Assembly: GCA_947523045.1 (NCBI GenBank) | Contig: CANNUR010000160.1 | Coordinates: 1 to 6,956 of the forward strand | Length of the DNA: 6,956 nt | Direction of reading: 5' to 3' | Origin: an uncultured Prosthecobacter sp. | GTDB taxonomy: Bacteria > Verrucomicrobiota > Verrucomicrobiia > Verrucomicrobiales > Verrucomicrobiaceae | In this document: positions 1 to 5,389 of the stretch, in pieces | Layout: every line of letters begins with the position of its first letter | Numbering within the stretch: the stretch's first letter is position 1 | Made by a program: the position numbers and the translations under genes | The notes under the pieces: generated by a model | What the model saw: the letters and a program-made list of their open reading frames with translations, nothing else | What the model was told of the DNA's origin: nothing | Database searches by the model: none

Positions 1-950
1 TCCTTGCCGTGCGCGAATCCTCCGGCAAGGAGGACGGCATCAAGAGCCTCAGCGCCCACGTCGCCGAGGCGATCGACAGCATTCAATACATGCTGGAGCA
101 CCCCGGCCAGTTGCGCGGTTTGTCCACCGGTTACAGCAAGCTCGACAGCATGAGCAGCGGCCTGCAGGGCGGGGAAATGTTCGTCATCGCCGCCCGTCCC
201 TCGATGGGCAAGACCTCGCTCGCCATGAACATCGTCGAGCACATCGCGGTCGACAGCGGCCGGCCCTGCGCAGTGTTCAGCCTGGAAATGAGCGCCACCA
301 TGCTGGTGCGACGCCTGCTCGTCTCGCGCGCCCAGCTCTCCATGCAGGATCTCTCGCGCGGCCTGCTCTCGCGCGCCCAGCAGGAGGCGCTCGCCAAGGC
401 CACGCGCGAGTTGCAGCGCTCGGCCATCCTGATCGACGAGACGCCCGGCCTCGATGTGCTCGAAATGCGTGCCAAGGCGCGCCGCCTGAAGAAGCTGCAC
501 GGCATCGAGATGATCATGATCGACTACCTCCAGCTCATGACCTCGGGCAGCAAGCGCGGCAAGGAGAACCGCCAGATCGAAATCGCCGAAATCTCCGCCG
601 GCGTGAAGGGGCTCGCCAAGGAACTCAACGTGCCGATCATCGTGCTCGCCCAGCTCAACCGCGCCGTCGAGTCGCGCAAGGGCCAGCGCCCGGTGCTCTC
701 CGACCTGCGTGAATCCGGCTCAATCGAGCAGGATGCCGACATGGTGGGCCTGCTCACCCGCGAGGACTATGCCGGCGCCAAGATGGACGTTGGCGACGAG
801 GAGGCGGAGGCGAAAAAGAAGGGCCAGGCCGTGCTCATTCTCGCCAAGAACCGCAACGGCCCCACCGATGACGTGCCGCTGCGCTTCATCGATCACGCCA
901 TGCGCTTTGTCGAGCGCATGCCCGATGAGCAGGAGGCGGAGTCGCCGTAG
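1..950 (+). CDS. dnaB: Replicative DNA helicase, C-terminal RecA-like domain (5'-truncated)
   Basis: This is the ATPase domain of the hexameric helicase that unwinds DNA ahead of the replisome. The reading frame is open to the left edge, and the codons before the GTG at 9 read Leu-Ala, so that GTG is an internal valine and the true start lies upstream. About 315 residues remain of a usual 450-480; the N-terminal primase-interacting domain is missing. Numbering from that GTG, the Walker A motif ARPSMGKT is at 62-69 and the Walker B strand with IDYLQL at 171-176. The LAQLNRAVESR stretch is at 213-223, SDLRESGSIEQDAD at 231-244, and KNRNGP at 280-285, where Lys280 and Arg282 match the family's trans-acting lysine and arginine finger. 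All catalytic motifs are intact and no intein interrupts them. The stop TAG at 948-950 faces nagZ tail to tail across 49 bp, in which I see no classical hairpin plus T-run terminator. Confidence 0.96.
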   Translation, partial: LAVRESSGKEDGIKSLSAHVAEAIDSIQYMLEHPGQLRGLSTGYSKLDSMSSGLQGGEMFVIAARPSMGKTSLAMNIVEHIAVDSGRPCAVFSLEMSATMLVRRLLVSRAQLSMQDLSRGLLSRAQQEALAKATRELQRSAILIDETPGLDVLEMRAKARRLKKLHGIEMIMIDYLQLMTSGSKRGKENRQIEIAEISAGVKGLAKELNVPIIVLAQLNRAVESRKGQRPVLSDLRESGSIEQDADMVGLLTREDYAGAKMDVGDEEAEAKKKGQAVLILAKNRNGPTDDVPLRFIDHAMRFVERMPDEQEAESP

Positions 951-973
951 GGGGGAGCTGTGATCGATGATGT

Positions 974-988
974 GTGATTTGTGATTTG
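974..988. repeat. Two-copy heptamer (GTGATTT)2 in the dnaB-nagZ gap
   Basis: Two perfect copies of GTGATTT sit at 974-980 and 981-987, followed by a G that begins a third. They lie in the 49-bp space between the convergent dnaB and nagZ stop codons. The upstream bases (GTGATCGATGAT at 960-971) look like degenerate relatives of the unit. Two copies could be chance. They are listed because the other side of nagZ carries a long array with the same 7-bp unit length. Confidence 0.4.
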
Positions 989-999
989 GGGAGGGTGGC

Positions 1000-2097
1000 T
1001 CAGTAGAGCTCGACGGGTGAGCGCTTGCCGTCCTCGACACTGAGGATTTTGGCGCGTTCCTCGCCAAGGGTGGCGACGCGCAGGTCCCAGATCTCGCGGT
1101 TGATCGCGGTGAAGCGGTCGAGGCGGAAGGCATCGGGCGCACGCAGGCGCTTCTTGGTCTTCTCGATGCGCACCAGGGCGTCGTGCAGGACCGGGTGCTC
1201 GACGCCTTCGAGGTGCTGGCGGGCGAGCTCGACCATCTCCAGGCGGTGGCAGATCATGACGAGATCGTTGCCGGCGCGCACGGCCTCCTGGATGGCCTGC
1301 TCGAAGGTGACCTCGTTGAGGATGGCACCCATGTCGAGGTCGTCGGTCATCGCCAGGCCCTCAAAGCCGAGCTGGTCGCGCAGCAGCTTGGTGCAGACGT
1401 TGTGACTGAGGCTGGCCGGCCAGCGGCCGCGGTCGGGATCGTAGGCGGTGTAATTGCTGTGGCAGGTCATCACGCTGTCGAGTTCCGGCAGCAGGGCGGA
1501 GTACGGCAGCAGCTCGCTCAGTTCCATCTCGCGGCGGCTCTTGCCGATGACCGGCAGGAATTCATGAGGGTCGCACTCGGCCGGGCCGTAGCCGGGGAAG
1601 TGCTTGGCGCAGGAGAGGATGCCCTCCTTGCGCAGGGCGCGGTTGAAGACGCCGGCGTTGCTGATGACCTGCTGCGGGTCGCGACCCCAGCAGCGGCCCT
1701 TGAGCGAGTTGTCGGCCGTGTCGTCATAGGAGATGTCGAGCACGGGGCAGAGATCGAGGTTGAAGCCGAACAGGCGCAGCAGCTCGCCGGTGAGCCGGCC
1801 ATGCCACTTGATCAGGGCTGGATCGCCCTTGTCGCGCAACTGCTGGGCGTTCGGCGGCTCCTCGCCGATCAGGCGCAGGCGCGAGACGCGGCCACCCTCC
1901 TGGTCGATGGTGATGAAGGGCTCGATGTCGGAGAGGTCGCGCAGGTCGTCGATCAGCTTGCGCAGTTGTTCGGGCGACTGGATGTTGCGGCCGAACAGGA
2001 TGAAACCGCCGGGCTGCAGCTTCTTGAAGCGGGCGGCGGTTTCGGCGTCGAGGACGGGACCGGGCACACCGGTGAGAAGCAGTTGGCCGAGGGACAT
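1000..2097 (-). CDS. nagZ: Beta-N-acetylhexosaminidase, glycoside hydrolase family 3 (NagZ type)
   Basis: NagZ enzymes remove N-acetylglucosamine from muropeptides (GlcNAc-1,6-anhydroMurNAc-peptides) in the cytoplasm during peptidoglycan recycling. The 365 residues form one TIM-barrel domain with no signal peptide. Visible motifs are GGFILFGRN at 30-38, IDQEGGRV at 64-71, KHFPGYG at 165-171, the Asp176-Pro-His178 pair that in NagZ acts as the general acid/base dyad, and TDDLDM at 251-256 with Asp252 as the likely nucleophile. The ATG at 2097 fits the family because the conserved LGQLL segment begins at residue 3, leaving no room for a longer protein. There is no Shine-Dalgarno: the 69 bp upstream are a heptamer tandem repeat, seen on the coding strand as (ATCTCCC)9. 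The gene follows the Tm-1-like gene on the same strand and may be cotranscribed with it. A broader beta-hexosaminidase or beta-glucosidase specificity is possible, but the D-x-H dyad favours NagZ. Confidence 0.93.
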   Translation of the reverse strand: MSLGQLLLTGVPGPVLDAETAARFKKLQPGGFILFGRNIQSPEQLRKLIDDLRDLSDIEPFITIDQEGGRVSRLRLIGEEPPNAQQLRDKGDPALIKWHGRLTGELLRLFGFNLDLCPVLDISYDDTADNSLKGRCWGRDPQQVISNAGVFNRALRKEGILSCAKHFPGYGPAECDPHEFLPVIGKSRREMELSELLPYSALLPELDSVMTCHSNYTAYDPDRGRWPASLSHNVCTKLLRDQLGFEGLAMTDDLDMGAILNEVTFEQAIQEAVRAGNDLVMICHRLEMVELARQHLEGVEHPVLHDALVRIEKTKKRLRAPDAFRLDRFTAINREIWDLRVATLGEERAKILSVEDGKRSPVELY

Positions 2098-2164
2098 GAT
2101 GGGAGATGGGAGATGGGAGATGGGAGATGGGAGATGGGAGATGGGAGATGGGAGATGGGAGATG
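2098..2164. repeat. Perfect heptanucleotide tandem repeat (GGGAGAT)9 filling the gap upstream of nagZ
   Basis: Nine perfect, uninterrupted copies of GGGAGAT occupy 2101-2163. A partial GAT precedes them (2098-2100) and a G follows (2164), giving 67 bp at period 7. The array starts directly against the nagZ ATG (2095-2097, minus strand) and ends 2 bp short of the Tm-1-like stop codon (2167-2169), so it is essentially the whole intergenic space. On the nagZ coding strand it reads (ATCTCCC)9, a CU-rich leader without a Shine-Dalgarno. On the plus strand it gives nine GGG runs separated by four bases, a canonical G-quadruplex pattern. The absence of any sequence decay suggests recent expansion or active maintenance. 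It resembles in form the short tandemly repeated heptamers (STRR) known from filamentous cyanobacteria, though I do not claim the same family. Confidence 0.97.
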
Positions 2165-2166
2165 CT

Positions 2167-3372
2167 TCAGCGGTTGAGCTGAGCCAGCAGGGTGTGGGCG
2201 CAGGCGGCGGCGAATTCGGGGGCGTTGATTTCGCAGTCCATTTCGACGACGGGGATGTCGACGCGCAGGTGGGCCTTCAGGCTGGCGAACAGGGCTTCGT
2301 CGGCCTCCGGGTCGTGGAAGGGCTGGCCAGGGGCGCTGATGACGCTGATGGCCCGGCGCGGGATGAGGACGGTGACCGGCGCGGTGTAGGCGTTCAGCTT
2401 GTCGGCGAGGATGCGGCCAAGCTGGGCGCCTTCCTCGGCGTTGGTGCGCATGAGGGTCACCTGCGGGTTGTGTGGGTAGAAGAGTCGGTCCTTGAACTTT
2501 TCCGGCACGCTGGCGGGTTCGCCGAAGTTGACCATGTCGAGGCAGCCCGGGGTGACGATGGCGGGCACGCCGGCCTTGCCGGCGGCTTCGAGGCGGGTGG
2601 GGCCGGCGTTGAGCACGCCGCCGACGAGTTCATCGGCCCACTCGGTGGTGGTGATGTCGAGCACGCCGCTGATCATGCCGCTTTCGATCAGGCTTTCCAT
2701 GATGCGGCCGCCGGTGCCGGTGGCGGCAAAGACAAGGACTTCGTAGCCGGCGTCCTCGAGGATTTTTTTGGCGGCATTGACGCATTCGGTGGTGTTGCCA
2801 AACATCGAGGCGCAGATCAGCGGTTTGTCGGTGCTCGCGGGAGGTTCGGCCTCGACCATGCCACAGATGGCGCCGGCGGCGCGCGCCAGCAGGACGCGCG
2901 ACAGGCGGTTGAGGCCGTTGACGTCGACGATGCTGGGCATCATGACGATGTCCTTGGTGCCGACGTAGGGGGCGGTGTTGCCGGCGGCGAGGGTGGATAC
3001 CATCAGCTTGGGGAAACCGACCGGCAGGGCGCGCATGGCGGCGGTGCTGATGGCGGTGCCGCCGCCGCCACCAAGGGAGATGACGCCCTGGATGCGGCCT
3101 TCGGCGGCAAGCTGGGCGAGCAGGGCGGCCGCGGCGCCGGACATGGCGGCGACGGCCTCGCCGCGGTCGCGGCGGCTGAGCAGGGCGGGCAGATCAACGC
3201 CGCCGGTGGTCGCCACCTGCTCACGGGTCAGGTCTGGCGTGACGCTGGCCGGCGCGCCGGTGCCGGTGTCGATGAGCAGGGGCTGATGTCCGCGCGCGCG
3301 GATGAGGTCCGCCACGTAGGCGTGTTCGGGTCCCTTGGTGTCGAGTGTGCCGAGGACGGCGATGGTGGCCAT
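2167..3372 (-). CDS. Tm-1-like ATP-binding domain protein (UPF0261 family)
   Basis: This full-length 401-residue protein belongs to UPF0261, the family of the nucleotide-binding domain of the tomato Tm-1 resistance protein. Its biochemical role in bacteria is not established to my knowledge. Family hallmarks run in order: IAVLGTLDTKG at 4-14, the glycine loop SLGGGGGT at 99-106, MVSTLAAGNTAPYVGTKDI at 124-142, SMFGNTTECV at 189-198, FAATGTGGRIMESLIESG at 215-232, DITTTEWADELVGGVL at 239-254 and DMVNFG at 279-284. HNPQVTLMRTN follows at 301-311. No signal peptide or membrane span is seen, so it should be cytosolic. In Tm-1 the domain is fused to a TIM-barrel domain, and bacterial homologues often have a separate TIM-barrel gene beside them; none is in this window. 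The ATG at 3372 gives the family's typical N-terminus. The bases before it lack a Shine-Dalgarno and form a small hairpin. Family assignment is secure; function is unknown. Confidence 0.93.
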   Translation of the reverse strand: MATIAVLGTLDTKGPEHAYVADLIRARGHQPLLIDTGTGAPASVTPDLTREQVATTGGVDLPALLSRRDRGEAVAAMSGAAAALLAQLAAEGRIQGVISLGGGGGTAISTAAMRALPVGFPKLMVSTLAAGNTAPYVGTKDIVMMPSIVDVNGLNRLSRVLLARAAGAICGMVEAEPPASTDKPLICASMFGNTTECVNAAKKILEDAGYEVLVFAATGTGGRIMESLIESGMISGVLDITTTEWADELVGGVLNAGPTRLEAAGKAGVPAIVTPGCLDMVNFGEPASVPEKFKDRLFYPHNPQVTLMRTNAEEGAQLGRILADKLNAYTAPVTVLIPRRAISVISAPGQPFHDPEADEALFASLKAHLRVDIPVVEMDCEINAPEFAAACAHTLLAQLNR

Positions 3373-3374
3373 GG

Positions 3375-3389
3375 CGGCTTTTTAAGCCG
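3375..3389 (-). promoter_or_regulatory. Small hairpin just upstream of the Tm-1-like start codon
   Basis: CGGCTT, a three-base loop and AAGCCG form a perfect 6-bp inverted repeat. It lies within the 50 bp between the thioesterase stop and the Tm-1-like ATG, with its near arm 2 bp from the ATG. In an mRNA it would occupy the position where a ribosome binding site normally sits. It could modulate translation, but a 6-bp repeat is short and may be chance in GC-rich DNA. Confidence 0.3.
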
Positions 3390-3422
3390 GTGCCGACGGC
3401 CGCGCAAGTGCCGTGGCGCGTC

Positions 3423-3854
3423 TCAGGCGGTCTCGCGGCCGAGGTGGCCGTACTTGTCGGCCCAGTCGGCCGGCAGGCGCAGCGGCCGGCCCTGCGGCAT
3501 CTGGACCAGGGCGAGTGATTGCCGGCAGGTGATCAGGCGGGTGTCCTCCCCGGCGCGGCGGATTTCGAAGGCGACCCAGAAACGCACGCGCTCGACGGAC
3601 TCGAGGCGACCGGAGATGATGAGTTCATCGCCGAGGGTGGCGGGTTTGCGGTAATCGATCTCCGTGCGCACGACGACCGGGTAGACCTGGGTCTGCGCCA
3701 TCTCGCGCAGTTGCATGCCGAGCTTGGCGGCGAGGCGGGTGCGCGCGGTTTCGATCATGCGCAGGTAGGCGATGTTGTGGACGACCCCGCCGATGTCGGT
3801 GTCGAAAAACATGACTTCCTCGCGGGTTTCGATGGTGGGGGCGGGTTCGGCCAT
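3423..3854 (-). CDS. Acyl-CoA thioesterase, hotdog fold (4HBT / YbgC-FadM-like)
   Basis: Proteins of this family hydrolyse acyl-CoA thioesters; the exact substrate cannot be read from the sequence. The 143 residues match the usual 130-150 for a single hotdog domain. The signature FFDTDIGGVVHNIAYLRMIE at 16-35 corresponds to the YbgC segment around its catalytic aspartate (YYEDTDAGGVVYH); Asp20 aligns with that residue. The following VVVRTEIDYRKPATLGDEL (60-78) is the second conserved strand region of the fold. No signal peptide is present. The ATG at 3854 leaves a short 13-residue lead-in before the first strand; the next Met, at residue 15, would cut into the fold, so 3854 is preferred. It is probably the first gene of a leftward unit with the Tm-1-like gene and nagZ. 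A 4-hydroxybenzoyl-CoA-type or long-chain-type activity are both possible. Confidence 0.9.
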   Translation of the reverse strand: MAEPAPTIETREEVMFFDTDIGGVVHNIAYLRMIETARTRLAAKLGMQLREMAQTQVYPVVVRTEIDYRKPATLGDELIISGRLESVERVRFWVAFEIRRAGEDTRLITCRQSLALVQMPQGRPLRLPADWADKYGHLGRETA

Positions 3855-3865
3855 GGCGAATGCTT

Positions 3866-3894
3866 AACATACCCCCGACCGCGCGGCTTGCCAG
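3866..3894 (-). promoter_or_regulatory. Candidate sigma-70-like promoter for the thioesterase-Tm-1-nagZ unit
   Basis: On the minus strand CTGGCA (3894-3889) and TATGTT (3871-3866) each match four of six bases of the -35 and -10 consensus and are separated by exactly 17 bp. A start about 7 bp beyond the -10 would fall near 3859, only about 5 bases before the thioesterase ATG, giving an almost leaderless mRNA. In this GC-rich divergent gap it is the best-looking AT-containing element, but the match is modest and untested. Confidence 0.35.
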
Positions 3895-3937
3895 CGAATC
3901 TGAAGCGGAAGGGTAGGGCCCTGCTGCGCCGGTGTCG

Positions 3938-3960
3938 CGGTTCCGTGTTGGCGAGAACCG
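3938..3960. promoter_or_regulatory. Inverted repeat CGGTTC-N11-GAACCG upstream of the propeller gene
   Basis: Perfect 6-bp arms at 3938-3943 and 3955-3960 are separated by 11 bases, within the 143-bp divergent region between the thioesterase and propeller genes. The centre-to-centre spacing of 17 bp is compatible with a dimeric repressor site, or the arms could form a weak hairpin in the leader. The 37 bp between it and the ATG at 3998 contain no Shine-Dalgarno and no good -10 element. Short enough to be chance. Confidence 0.28.
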
Positions 3961-3997
3961 AGAAACAGCCCGGTGCCGCGCGGCGTAGTCCTGCCCC

Positions 3998-5356
3998 ATG
4001 ACTTACCGCCTCTGCCTCGCCCTCGCCTGTTGTCTGCCGCTGCAAGCGGCGGAACCCGTCTTCGAATGGCTGGCGTTTGGCGGAGGGGCGAAGAGCGACA
4101 AGATTCGTGCGGTCACCTTGGATCGCGAGGGCAACGCGTTGCTGGCGGGAGAGGCGACCGGCGACATCGTTCTAGGCGGTCTGCAACGCCAGGGCGCGGG
4201 CAACATGGATTTCGTGCTGGCCAAGGTGAACGCGGACGGCGGGGTGCAGTGGTTGCGTGGTTTTGGCGGCAGCCTGACGGATCGCGCCTACGGGGTGGTC
4301 ACGGACGCGGCCGGCAATGCCTACGTCACCGGCCATTACGAAAGCAAGGACGCGGTCGTCGCCGGGCAGACCCTGCCGAATGCCGGGGACTACGATCTTT
4401 TTGTCGCCAAATACTCCGCTGCCGGTGGCCTGCTCTGGCTGCGCACGGCGGGTGGCGCAGGCTACGACTATGGGCATGGCATTGCCCTTGACGGCAAGGG
4501 GGACGTCATCATCAGCGGCGCGGTGGCGGGCGAGGTGCGGTTTGGCGACACCGTGGTCAATGCCGGGGCGACCTCACGCGCGGTGTTCTGTGCCAAGTAT
4601 GATGCCGACGGCGCGTTGCTCTGGGTGCGTGCCAGCGAGGGAAAAATTTCCGGCAGCGGCCATGGCGTGGCCGTGGATGGAAGCGGCCATATTTACATCG
4701 GCGGCAGTGGCAGCGGTTCGGGTCGATTCGGCAGTCATGCGCTTGAGTTCGGCGCGCGTGCCAGTCTGGTGCTCAAGCTGACGGCGGAAGGCGAGCCGGT
4801 CTGGTCGGCCGTGCATCCGGGGGCGGGTTTGCATGAGATCGCCGTGGATGCCACGGGTCGGGTCTGGGGCGCGGGCATGTTCAAGGAAAGCGCCACTTTC
4901 GGTGCCGAGACCTTCACGACCACGGGAGCGAAGGACAACGACGGCTTCCTCTGTCACTACACGGCCGACGGCCAACTGCAGTGGGTTCGGGTGCTGAGTG
5001 GTCCGGGCACCGACTACTGCCTCGGTGTTGCCACCGACGGCACGGGCCGGGCCTTCGTTACCGGCGAGTTTTCCGCCACCGCCACTTTTGCCGGCCGGAC
5101 GCTGACCAGTCGCGGCGCCACCGACATCCTTACCGCGGCCTTCGATGCCAAGGGCGGTCTGGAGTGGTTGGTGGACAACGGCGGGCCGAAGGGCGACAAC
5201 GCCTACACCCTCGCCTGGCATTCGTCCGGGAGGCTGCTTCTCGGCGGTTCCTGCAGCGCCGGCGCCGGGTTTGGCACGCGGATCATGGACGGTGCCGGTG
5301 GCTTTGAGGCCTATGGGGCGGTGTTGCGCCTGCAGGCGGCTGCGGTGAAACGCTGA
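3998..5356 (+). CDS. Secreted seven-bladed beta-propeller protein (SBBP-type repeats)
   Basis: A predicted exported protein of 452 residues with no enzymatic motif. Residues 1-18 look like a Sec signal peptide (Arg4, a hydrophobic core, then LQAA before Glu19). There is no acceptable lipobox despite cysteines at 6, 11 and 12. The rest is seven consecutive repeats of 60-62 residues anchored by tryptophans at 24, 85, 147, 209, 269, 329 and 390. Each repeat has the SBBP pattern: W, a GG segment, an a-x-G-V/I-x-x-D-x-x-G-x segment, a G-x-F/FG segment, then D-x-F-V-A-K-Y-x-A-x-G. Seven units and nothing after the last fit one closed propeller. The final unit is the most divergent (AWHSSGRLLLGG at 406-417). 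Such proteins usually serve binding or structural roles at or outside the envelope; the ligand is unknown. No Shine-Dalgarno precedes the ATG, which is supported by the signal peptide. The DUF5009-like gene follows after 33 bp. Confidence 0.88.
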   Translation: MTYRLCLALACCLPLQAAEPVFEWLAFGGGAKSDKIRAVTLDREGNALLAGEATGDIVLGGLQRQGAGNMDFVLAKVNADGGVQWLRGFGGSLTDRAYGVVTDAAGNAYVTGHYESKDAVVAGQTLPNAGDYDLFVAKYSAAGGLLWLRTAGGAGYDYGHGIALDGKGDVIISGAVAGEVRFGDTVVNAGATSRAVFCAKYDADGALLWVRASEGKISGSGHGVAVDGSGHIYIGGSGSGSGRFGSHALEFGARASLVLKLTAEGEPVWSAVHPGAGLHEIAVDATGRVWGAGMFKESATFGAETFTTTGAKDNDGFLCHYTADGQLQWVRVLSGPGTDYCLGVATDGTGRAFVTGEFSATATFAGRTLTSRGATDILTAAFDAKGGLEWLVDNGGPKGDNAYTLAWHSSGRLLLGGSCSAGAGFGTRIMDGAGGFEAYGAVLRLQAAAVKR

Positions 5357-5370
5357 GGCGGGTTCGCCTC
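5355..5370 (+). promoter_or_regulatory. Hairpin overlapping the propeller-gene stop codon
   Basis: GAGGCG-GGTT-CGCCTC forms a perfect 6-bp GC-rich stem with a four-base loop, beginning inside the TGA stop (5354-5356) and ending 19 bp before the next ATG at 5390. No T-run follows, so it is not a classical intrinsic terminator. It could protect the 3' end of the propeller message, cause partial termination, or set relative expression of the two genes. Confidence 0.45.
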
Positions 5371-5389
5371 GCGCTGCCAATCACCCGTC

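Noticed and set aside
9..11. GTG as a possible start of a short DnaB-like protein.
   Set aside because: The frame is open to the window edge and the N-terminal domain and linker of DnaB are expected upstream, so it is an internal valine codon.
322..380. A 14-bp direct repeat TCTCGCGCGCCCAG at 322-335 and 367-380 in dnaB.
   Set aside because: Both copies encode Ser-Arg-Ala-Gln in a normal part of the helicase domain with biased codon use; this is coincidence of coding sequence rather than a mobile or regulatory repeat.
1183..3654. An 823-codon open frame on the plus strand running antisense through nagZ, the heptamer array, the Tm-1-like gene and the thioesterase.
   Set aside because: Its translation is low-complexity Gly/Ala/Asp/Val-rich with no recognisable domain. 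It overlies three genes with clear catalytic or family motifs on the other strand, and long antisense frames are common in GC-rich coding DNA with G/C third positions.
3888..3917. TTGCCA followed by GGTAGG-like bases as a plus-strand promoter for the propeller gene.
   Set aside because: The -35 is fair but no acceptable -10 lies at 16-19 bp, so a promoter call is not supported.
3975..3984. The 10-bp palindrome GCCGCGCGGC ahead of the propeller gene.
   Set aside because: Pure G/C palindromes of this length are expected by chance in this composition, and nothing else supports a binding site.
4011..4033. A possible lipoprotein lipobox around Cys11/Cys12 in the propeller signal peptide.
   Set aside because: The residues before the cysteines (Ala-Leu-Ala-Cys-Cys) do not fit the L-[AST]-[GA]-C pattern and the hydrophobic stretch before them would be too short; cleavage after Ala18 is more plausible.
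4574..5380. A 268-codon minus-strand open frame opposite the propeller gene.
   Set aside because: The plus-strand frame has a signal peptide and seven regular repeats. The minus-strand translation shows no domain, repeat or hydrophobic pattern and is a compositional shadow.
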